From contig CAJTYF010000009.1 of assembly GCA_910583945.1 (NCBI GenBank), positions 1 through 48,446 on the forward strand: a stretch of DNA of 48,446 nt, given 5' to 3'. The stretch comes from an uncultured Bacilli bacterium. GTDB taxonomy: Bacteria; Bacillota_I; Bacilli_A; RF39; UBA660. Each line of letters starts with the position of its first letter. Position 1 is the first letter of the stretch. The notes under the pieces are model-generated. The model worked only from the letters and a program-made list of their open reading frames with translations, did no database searches and was not told where the DNA came from. Below, one piece after another: positions 41,887 to 48,446 of the stretch. Position numbers and translations under genes: made by a program.

Positions 41887-43077
41887 ATATTTTAGGGTAA
41901 ATGTGGTTCCTTCTTCTTTTTTGGATTGGACTTCAATGAGTCCATTGTCTTTTTCTACAATATTTTTGACTAAATTTAATCCGATGCCAATACTATCTAA
42001 CTTTCCATTCTCTCCTTTATAGAATCTTTTAAAAATATTTTTTAAATCTTTTTCACTCATTCCTACCCCATAGTCTTTAATTTCAATTTGCGTATAAATA
42101 GGATTTTTACTGGCTTTTATTTCTATTTTACCATTAGGAGTAGAATGCTCAATGGCATTTTTTATGAGATTGGTTAAGGCTTCAATTTCCCAAGTTTTAT
42201 CACCGATAAAAAAAATGTTCTCTTCAAAATTGGCTTCTATAGTTAAATTTTTCATTTCTCTTATTATTTCAACGTTTTCAAGTGTTTTTTTAACGATTTC
42301 TTTGACTTCTAGTTTTTCTTTTTTAAATTCAACGACTCCCGCCTCAATACGAGAGAGTTTTAATAAAGCAATGATTAGTGTGTTAATGGATTCAACTTGA
42401 TGATGCACATTTTTTATGAATTCCAACTTCGTTTCTTCATCCATATTTGGGTTATCTAGAATATTATCAAGCATGATGGAAATACTTGTCAGCGGTGTTT
42501 TTAATTGATGGGAAATATCGGAGATGGAATCTTTTAAACTGATTTTTTCTTTTTTTAAATTATCGCTCTCACTTCGTAACATGATGGTCATTTTGTAAAT
42601 CTCATTTTGTAAGATGGATAATTCCCCTTCCGTATTGTTTTCTAGTTTTAAGGAATAATTTTTTTCATTGATTTCTTGCATGTAATTGGTGATGTCTCTT
42701 ATTGTTTTAGAGTTTTTGTGATAACGGCAAAGAATTAAGATAAGAAAAGTCCCACTTAATAAGCTACAATATAAAAAAATGAGAGACTTTGTTTTTTGAT
42801 GACTTTCTTCAATAGAAAGCAATAAAGCATCTTGCTCTTTTATGCCATATTTACGGTATTCTTCCAAATAGCTCCCCTCTTCTTGGCTATTTAATAAAAG
42901 AATGATTTCTTGTTCGGTTATTTCAGGATATTTTTGGTTTAAGGTTCTAATAAGTCCATAAATGAATTGATTGATTTTACGTTGATAGCTTTGATAACTT
43001 AAATGGCTAAAAAAGAGACCTATAAGACTAAAAAGGATAAATACTCCTCCTATTTTAAGTAAAATTTTCTTTTTCAT
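41878..43077 (-). CDS. Sensor histidine kinase
   Basis: 399 residues. Two transmembrane helices (about 8-28 and 99-117) border a ~70-residue outside sensor. HAMP-like linker, then phospho-His in SDISHQLKTPLTS (about H190), N box NLIKNAIEHS, and G boxes DYGVGMSEKDL and GIGLNLVKNI. Pairs with the regulator at 43080-43730 (two bases apart). It does not show the short-loop form typical of BceS kinases. Confidence 0.92.
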   Translation of the reverse strand: MKKKILLKIGGVFILFSLIGLFFSHLSYQSYQRKINQFIYGLIRTLNQKYPEITEQEIILLLNSQEEGSYLEEYRKYGIKEQDALLLSIEESHQKTKSLIFLYCSLLSGTFLILILCRYHKNSKTIRDITNYMQEINEKNYSLKLENNTEGELSILQNEIYKMTIMLRSESDNLKKEKISLKDSISDISHQLKTPLTSISIMLDNILDNPNMDEETKLEFIKNVHHQVESINTLIIALLKLSRIEAGVVEFKKEKLEVKEIVKKTLENVEIIREMKNLTIEANFEENIFFIGDKTWEIEALTNLIKNAIEHSTPNGKIEIKASKNPIYTQIEIKDYGVGMSEKDLKNIFKRFYKGENGKLDSIGIGLNLVKNIVEKDNGLIEVQSKKEEGTTFTLKYLK

Positions 43078-43079
43078 GA

Positions 43080-43730
43080 TTACACGCGATACCCTATTCC
43101 TTTAATGGTTTTAATGATGTCTTCACGCCCTAGTTTTTCTCTTATTCTTTTTATATAGACGGTTAAGGTGTTGTCGTTGACATCGTTTCCAGAGAGCTCG
43201 TAAATTTTATCATAAAGCATTTCTCTAGTAACAATTCGATTTTTATTTTCGACCAAATATAAAAATAATTGATATTCTAGAGTGGTAAAGTTGATGATTT
43301 CTTCTCCTTTTTGAACTTCCATTTTTAAAGGATTAATGGTAATGTCTTCTATTTTTAAACCTTTGTCTTCTTGTTTGTATTTTAAAGCGTTCTGAATTCT
43401 TAATAAGAGTTCACGATTGTGAAAAGGTTTTGTGATGTAATCTGCTGCTCCTAGTTCTAAACCATTTACGATATCATCACTTAAATCTTTTGCTGTTAAG
43501 AAAATTAAAGGAACAGTTATCTCATTTTTCATCGAAGCGAAAAATTCAAAACCATCGCCATCGGGTAAGGTAACATCTAATAAAATTAAGTCATAATCTT
43601 TATTTCGGATGTACTCACGGGCTTTTTCTAAAGTGTTGGCACTGAGCAACAAATAATTTTCTTGAGTAAATAAATAGTCTAGACCTTTTGTTATAATTTC
43701 ATTGTCTTCGATTAATAAAATGGTGGACAT
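43080..43730 (-). CDS. OmpR-family response regulator
   Basis: 216 residues. Receiver domain with LLIEDNE and phospho-Asp in LILLDVTLPDGDG (about D52), Lys in DYITKPFHNRELL. The C-terminal winged helix has VYIKRIREKLG and IKTIKGIGYRV. The ATG at 43730 follows AGGAGAGG, so the 31 upstream residues are rejected. Confidence 0.94.
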   Translation of the reverse strand: MSTILLIEDNEIITKGLDYLFTQENYLLLSANTLEKAREYIRNKDYDLILLDVTLPDGDGFEFFASMKNEITVPLIFLTAKDLSDDIVNGLELGAADYITKPFHNRELLLRIQNALKYKQEDKGLKIEDITINPLKMEVQKGEEIINFTTLEYQLFLYLVENKNRIVTREMLYDKIYELSGNDVNDNTLTVYIKRIREKLGREDIIKTIKGIGYRV

Positions 43731-43744
43731 AATACCTCTCCTCT

Positions 43745-44404
43745 CTAATCGTTTGTGATATCGCCACTGGCACTCATGGGAATGGGGTCTCCTAAATAGG
43801 TCGGTTCTGGTTTTCCTATACATTTAAAGAAATCTTTGACTCTTGCTAAGGATTCTCTTATTTCACGTTTGGTTTGACCGGCATAACTTCTGGGATTTGA
43901 AGCAATACCATACGCTTCGAGTCCTAATTTTTTGGCAATATACAAGGCACGATATAAATGGTATTTCTGGGTTACAACAATTATTTTTTTGACTCCAAAA
44001 ATTTCTTTTGCTCGATACAAACTTTCATAAGAAGAAAAACCAGCGTGATCCATAAAAATAGAGGATGAAGGTACACCTTGATTGATGGCATAGTTTTTCA
44101 TGACTTGTACTTCATTGTAATCGTCGCGTCTATGGTCTCCACTCATAATTATCTTTATATTGTTATTTTTTTCATAAAGAGCCACGGCATATTTTAAACG
44201 ATCTTCTAACATTGGACTTGGATTTTTCCCCCGTATTCCAGCACCTAAGACTAAAATGGCGTCAATATTTTCTAATGAAACATTTTCTTGAATTCTACTT
44301 TTTGTGCTTCCCATAATATAAAGATTAAGACTTAGGCATAATAAGAAAATAGCCCTCAAACCTAGACTTATTCCTTTTAATATTTTGATAATTTTCTGTT
44401 TCAT
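43745..44404 (-). CDS. SanA/YdcF-family DUF218 membrane protein
   Basis: 219 residues. N-terminal helix (about 14-34) then the DUF218 domain: AILVLGAGIRGKNPSPMLEDRL, IIMSGDH, and IIVVTQKYHLYRALYIAKKL. SanA of E. coli affects envelope permeability to vancomycin. It is first in the operon with the regulator and kinase (14 bases apart), so the system may watch the envelope. Confidence 0.88.
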   Translation of the reverse strand: MKQKIIKILKGISLGLRAIFLLCLSLNLYIMGSTKSRIQENVSLENIDAILVLGAGIRGKNPSPMLEDRLKYAVALYEKNNNIKIIMSGDHRRDDYNEVQVMKNYAINQGVPSSSIFMDHAGFSSYESLYRAKEIFGVKKIIVVTQKYHLYRALYIAKKLGLEAYGIASNPRSYAGQTKREIRESLARVKDFFKCIGKPEPTYLGDPIPMSASGDITND

Positions 44405-44657
44405 TTTGTATTAGCTCCTTTTTATTATTCTTAGCATTATTTTCTTCTTTTCATCACTCTTACTAAAATTCTTTTTTGGGCTAAGAAAATCTCTAAATTC
44501 ATCCATTACTTTCAAAAATTATAGCATAAGTTTTCAAAGTCAAATAGTATAAAAGATAATTTTTTTTCTTTTCAATATACTTTTGTTTTGGTAATAAGCT
44601 TTTTTGAAGAAAAATTAAAAAAAAGTAAGTTTATTGCTCACTTACTTTTTTTATTTT
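44405..44657. promoter_or_regulatory. Intergenic promoter region of the SanA-regulator-kinase operon
   Basis: Minus strand extended -10 (TGCTATAAT, -10 at 44523-44518) with TTGACT at 44543-44538, only 14 bases upstream. The remainder is AT-rich without genes, and the last 40 bases form the permease terminator. Confidence 0.5.
44617..44655 (-). terminator. Rho-independent terminator after the ABC permease
   Basis: AAAAAGTAAG and CTTACTTTTT arms around 44620-44650, with T-rich tail. Symmetric enough to act on both strands. Confidence 0.75.
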
Positions 44658-47246
44658 TTAAATGTTATCATTTCTAATCGTTTCTATAATATTCTGTTTG
44701 TTTATTTTATTTAGAGAATATTTCATAATGATTCCGATGATAATAGAGACAAACAAAATAGCTAGGAGAATGGCTTTTAATGGAAAGATGTAGCCAAATG
44801 ATAGTCCATCATTAAATGCTTTATAGATCAAGAATGATCCAATTAATCCTAACGGGATTCCAAAAAATAAGGATTTGCTTCCATAAAAGATACTTTCTAA
44901 TCGAATCATTTTATTAAATTCTTTTTTAGTCATACCAATACTTTTTAACATGGCAAATTCTTTGCTTCTTAAATTCATGTTAGTAGTGATTGTATTAAAG
45001 ATGTTGGTGATGCCAATTAAAGTAATGACAGTGATAAAGCCATAAAGGAAAATCGAAATAATTAAAATCATTGATTTTTCTTGTTTAATTTGTTCTTCTA
45101 GATTGTAAACGCTTACCTCTTTTAATGCTTTATTGGATTTTGCCATTTCTTCAATGTTTTTTTCTAATTTAGTAGCGTCTTCACTTTCTATAAACATTCT
45201 GGTGTAATCACTTATAAAATTTTTATTAAAATATTCATCACTAACGATTAAATATCCTCCTGTACTATGGATGTTTTCAAGACCCATGGGCTTTTCTTTA
45301 ATATTTAAGATTTCAAGTGAAATTTCTTTTTGATTTTCCATTTCTCCATCTTTTTTATTAAATTCAGTCACTAGCCCTGTTATTTTCGTTTTGTTTTTGA
45401 TGTTGTAAATATCCCCTGAATGAAGTTTTTCATTAATGTAATCTTGGTATTCATCTAGAAGTAAACCTTTGTCTTGATTTTCAGAAACATTTAAATGATT
45501 GGCTTCTAATAAACGATTAAATTCATCATGCCCTACACTTATAATGTTGGGTGCTAAGTCATTGTCTTCGTATTGATATACATTTTTTATATTTTTACCA
45601 AAATCACTTAAGTATTCATCACTTTTAAATGTAAAATGAACTTGTTTTTGAATGCTAAATCGTTTGACTAATGGATCTTTACTAATCAGTGTTAAAATTT
45701 CTTCTTGTTCTTTCGCGTCTAAATCATAATTTGGACTAATTTCTAGATTGTAATTCAAGTCTTTATAGTACATTCCTGAGGTTTTAAAGGCCATATCAAT
45801 AAATGAAGATAAGGAAATAAAGACAAAGACACTGACCACAATGGATACAACAGTGGTTCGATATTTCTTTTTATTTCTTTTTAAATTTTTGTAGGCTATG
45901 ACTCCACCTGTTTTAAATATTTTAGAAATGATTTTTGGTGTTTTTAGTTTTTTATTTTTTATTTTAATGTCATCATTACTTCTAATGGCATTAATTGGAG
46001 AAATTTTCCCCGCTTTCTTGGCGGTAAAGATGACGGATAAATAAATGGTTAAACTCGCTAAACAGGTAGATAGAAGTATTCCTGTTACGGGTAAGTTAAA
46101 GACAAATTTGATGTCTTCTACTAAGTCTCCTAAGATTAAGTTTAAGGTTACACATAAAAGAAAGGTAGCAAGCATTCCAGCTAGAATTCCTATTGGTATG
46201 GCAAAAATTCCTAATATTAATCCCTCATACAAAACATTTTTTTTAATTTGTTTGCTCGTTGCTCCAATACTTTTAAACATACCATAGGCTTTTTTCTTTT
46301 CAGTAATAGAAATGGCAAAGCTGTTCCGTATTACAAAGACACTTGAAATAATTATAATACCAATCACGATAGCTTCCACAGCTCTTAAAGCATTCATAGC
46401 CATACTATCGGTTACACCAAGCCATCTTAATAACTCAGAGTTATAATCAAAATCGTAAATGCCTCTCGTGATTTCTTTGGTTTTGTCTGAATAATCTTTG
46501 GCGTTTTTATAAAGAATGGCCATTTCTCTTTTATCTGTATTATCGTTTAAATAAGTAATGCATGTATAACCAGGAGCCGAATAGCTTTCAGTCGTATAAT
46601 TCGGTCTTTTCATAAATCCTACAATCGTGTACGTTTTAGTAGTTATTTTTTCAAATTCTTCTTTTTCATAGACCTCTTCAGCGGCATCACCCTTTACTTC
46701 AGTGTTCTCTTTGGTACTGTAAGAATTACTTTGTTTTAAATAGTATTTTTCTCCGTTTTCAAGGATGTAACGTTTTCCAATATCTAACGTAATGGTATCG
46801 TTTAACTTTAATTCTAAACCTGCATCGTTTAAAACATGATTACTGATGATTATTTCTGAGTCATTTTGAGGTAATCTTCCACTGGTTAATTTTATTGCCA
46901 TGTTCTTTAAAGCGGCATCATCATAACTTTTAATGAATAAAAAAGGTTTGTTTTCATTTTTAGAGTCTATTTTGGCATACCCTACATTGCTCATCGTATA
47001 GAGTTCTTTTATATTACGATTGTTTTTTAAACTTTCTGCATCTTCTTTTTTCATGTCTTGTATTAAGACATGGTAATTTCCATTACTATTTATGGCTTCA
47101 TTGACTAATGTTTTTTGAAAACTTCCTACTAAACCAGAGACACAAACAATTAATGCTGTTGAAAGCATAATGCCAATGATGGTAACAACGGTTCTCTTTT
47201 TGTTTAATGTCAAATTTTTTTTGGTTAATTTTTTTAAAATATTCAT
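44658..47246 (-). CDS. FtsX/MacB-type ABC transporter permease
   Basis: 862 residues in two similar halves. Each half has one helix, a large extracellular domain of about 200-230 residues, then three helices (FtsX). Membrane stretches include IVIGIIIISSVFVI and IISIFLYGFITVITLIGI. KTIGASSKQI-like FKSIGATSKQIKKNV and LKSIGMTKKEFNKMI are the coupling motifs in the two halves. The 8-helix layout fits lipid, peptide or antibiotic exporters rather than the 10-helix BceB type. It overlaps the ATPase gene by four bases. Confidence 0.9.
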   Translation of the reverse strand: MNILKKLTKKNLTLNKKRTVVTIIGIMLSTALIVCVSGLVGSFQKTLVNEAINSNGNYHVLIQDMKKEDAESLKNNRNIKELYTMSNVGYAKIDSKNENKPFLFIKSYDDAALKNMAIKLTSGRLPQNDSEIIISNHVLNDAGLELKLNDTITLDIGKRYILENGEKYYLKQSNSYSTKENTEVKGDAAEEVYEKEEFEKITTKTYTIVGFMKRPNYTTESYSAPGYTCITYLNDNTDKREMAILYKNAKDYSDKTKEITRGIYDFDYNSELLRWLGVTDSMAMNALRAVEAIVIGIIIISSVFVIRNSFAISITEKKKAYGMFKSIGATSKQIKKNVLYEGLILGIFAIPIGILAGMLATFLLCVTLNLILGDLVEDIKFVFNLPVTGILLSTCLASLTIYLSVIFTAKKAGKISPINAIRSNDDIKIKNKKLKTPKIISKIFKTGGVIAYKNLKRNKKKYRTTVVSIVVSVFVFISLSSFIDMAFKTSGMYYKDLNYNLEISPNYDLDAKEQEEILTLISKDPLVKRFSIQKQVHFTFKSDEYLSDFGKNIKNVYQYEDNDLAPNIISVGHDEFNRLLEANHLNVSENQDKGLLLDEYQDYINEKLHSGDIYNIKNKTKITGLVTEFNKKDGEMENQKEISLEILNIKEKPMGLENIHSTGGYLIVSDEYFNKNFISDYTRMFIESEDATKLEKNIEEMAKSNKALKEVSVYNLEEQIKQEKSMILIISIFLYGFITVITLIGITNIFNTITTNMNLRSKEFAMLKSIGMTKKEFNKMIRLESIFYGSKSLFFGIPLGLIGSFLIYKAFNDGLSFGYIFPLKAILLAILFVSIIIGIIMKYSLNKINKQNIIETIRNDNI

Positions 47247-47923
47247 TCGTTTTTCTCGTCCTTTATAATTTTTCCATCGTCAATCGTAATCACACGATCG
47301 GCACGAGAGGCTATTTCTAAATCATGGGTAATCATGATAACGGTTTGTTTGTATTTTTTATTTGACATTTTTAAAAGGGTTACGATTTCTTCACTAGCTT
47401 TAGAATCTAGGTTTCCAGTTGGTTCATCTGCAAGAACAATGGCTGGGTTATTGATAATCGCTCTTCCTATACTCACTCTTTGTTGCTGTCCTCCAGATAA
47501 TTCGTTTGGTAAATGATTTTCTCGTTCTTTTAGGTTTAAAACTTCTAAAACTTCTTCTAATCTGTCTTTGCTAACATCTTTACCATCTAAATTACAGGGT
47601 AGCAAAATGTTTTCTTTGACATTTAAAATGGGAATTAAGTTATAAAATTGATAAATGATGCCAATTTGTCTTCTTCGAAATATGGCTAAGTTGTCATCGT
47701 TTAAAGCATAGATGTCTTTATTATCAATATAAACTTTCCCACTCGTAGGGCGGTCTACTCCTCCTAATAAATGCAAAAGGGTTGATTTTCCACTTCCGCT
47801 TGATCCAACGATGGCTACAAATTCACCTTTTTCAACACTAAAGCTTATGTTATCTAAAGCGTTGACTTTGGTTTCACCTTTTCCATAGGTTTTTGTTAAA
47901 TTTTCTACTTTTAATATTTCCAT
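47243..47923 (-). CDS. ABC transporter ATP-binding protein (LolD/MacB type)
   Basis: 226 residues. Walker A VGSSGSGKST (39-48), Q-loop YQFYNLIP, signature LSGGQQQR (142-149), Walker B IVLADEPTGNLDS. Partner of the FtsX-type permease. A TATAAT at 47950-47945 is the likely -10. Confidence 0.95.
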   Translation of the reverse strand: MEILKVENLTKTYGKGETKVNALDNISFSVEKGEFVAIVGSSGSGKSTLLHLLGGVDRPTSGKVYIDNKDIYALNDDNLAIFRRRQIGIIYQFYNLIPILNVKENILLPCNLDGKDVSKDRLEEVLEVLNLKERENHLPNELSGGQQQRVSIGRAIINNPAIVLADEPTGNLDSKASEEIVTLLKMSNKKYKQTVIMITHDLEIASRADRVITIDDGKIIKDEKNE

Positions 47924-47975
47924 ATTTTTCTTCCTTTCACTTTCATTATATTTTTTATTTGTGACTTTTAAATGA

Positions 47976-48004
47976 CAAAAAAAAATTTACTTTTTTGTAA
48001 ATTT
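47976..48004 (-). terminator. Rho-independent terminator after the 109-residue gene
   Basis: AAATTTAC and GTAAATTT arms (48004-47997, 47990-47983), then T-run on the minus strand. Confidence 0.7.
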
Positions 48005-48334
48005 TCATCTATAACTATATGTGTTTCGTCCAGCATTTTCAATTTCAGCCCTTTTTTGTTTATTCTCTTCTTTTATACAATGAATGGCTTCTTTTACTCT
48101 TTTTAAATACTCTTTATTATTAGGTGCTAAAGCATCAACCAATTGACTGTTTATACTAGCTAAAGTCGTTCTGGTTTCCATTATTTTTTGCCCAATTCTA
48201 ATTAGGAGATCATTTTCTGGATCTAACGCCAATTCACTGATAATGTTATTAATAATGAAAGCTAAATTTTGGATTTCTTGTTCTGTCTTTTCTAATATAG
48301 CGTCTAATTTTTTATTTGCATTATTTTCTTTCAT
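48005..48334 (-). CDS. Small coiled-coil hypothetical protein
   Basis: 109 residues, entirely helical in appearance, no membrane segment (KKLDAILEKTEQEIQNLAFI, then EYLKRVKEAIHCIKEENKQK). It ends in a short Arg/Tyr tail. AGGAG lies a few bases before the ATG. No family recognised. It is separately terminated from the ABC genes. Confidence 0.6.
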   Translation of the reverse strand: MKENNANKKLDAILEKTEQEIQNLAFIINNIISELALDPENDLLIRIGQKIMETRTTLASINSQLVDALAPNNKEYLKRVKEAIHCIKEENKQKRAEIENAGRNTYSYR

Positions 48335-48446
48335 TTTGCTTCTCCTCTATTCTATATTAAGGATAGCAAAAATACGATTATTTTACAAGTCTTCAGAGAA
48401 AAAGAGTAAAAAATTCTTCGCAATAAAAAAGAGACAAAAAGGATAC

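Noticed and set aside
1..48446. rRNA, tRNA, CRISPR arrays, insertion sequences or prophage modules
   Set aside because: No cloverleaf, repeat-spacer array, transposase, integrase or phage structural operon was seen. The tail-fibre-like repeats stand alone.

Overview
The window is very AT-rich and tightly packed, with genes on both strands but mostly on the minus strand. It uses standard bacterial code (TGA works as a stop, for example in the coupled stop/start at 22226-22229) and strong AGGAG/AGGTGA ribosome binding sites. Gene content and gene order point to a Bacilli-type Firmicute, probably an uncultured gut lineage. Two blocks match Bacillus subtilis order: ireB-ruvX-yrzB-mltG-trmR-trhP1-trhP2-greA (18290 to 13241) and tig-lon-spoVID-ysxE (13179 to 6609). 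ezrA followed by nifS and thiI (25643 to 20376) is a third. SpoVID, YsxE, YlbL and YlbJ homologues, plus three perfect Spo0A-box matches, suggest an endospore former or a recent descendant of one.

Layout. 1-2.4 kb: an ADP-ribosyltransferase-fold DUF3990 gene with its usual partner, flanked by two copies of a phase-variable secreted-protein leader. 2.4-6.6 kb: TasA-like protein, YlbL protease, YlbJ-like membrane protein, two pseudopilins and a tiny membrane protein. 6.6-13.2 kb: ysxE, spoVID, lon, a third phase-variable surface gene, and tig. 13.2-18.3 kb: greA and the tRNA mo5U34/MltG/RuvX/IreB cluster. 18.5-20.4 kb: NagZ-like lipid- or membrane-anchored glycosidase and two tiny genes. 20.4-25.6 kb: thiI, HD hydrolase, nifS, a GNAT gene carrying a G10 tract, and ezrA. 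25.6-26.3 kb: a 614-base intergenic region with two tandem small-RNA-like units, one encoding a 28-residue hydrophobic peptide, each behind a Spo0A box. 26.3-40.1 kb: gltX, cyclophilin lipoprotein, AlkD-like, a large repeat protein, SDR fusion, CYTH, murB, EamA exporter, SIMPL, and an ADP-ribosylglycohydrolase translationally coupled to a paralogous gene pair. 40.3-48.3 kb: LexA-box Y-family polymerase with YolD, a two-component system with a SanA/YdcF protein, and an FtsX-type ABC transporter.

Most notable. (1) Three secreted-protein genes share a leader with a strong RBS, an upstream ATG, a poly-G run and a second in-run ATG in another frame, so tract length could set three expression states. 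A fourth G10 run lies inside the GNAT gene. (2) The ezrA-gltX intergenic locus has duplicated promoters with Spo0A boxes, a peptide whose ribosome binding site is paired in a long hairpin, and matching 5'/3' closing stems. All RNA structures and regulators here were read by eye and need computation or experiment.
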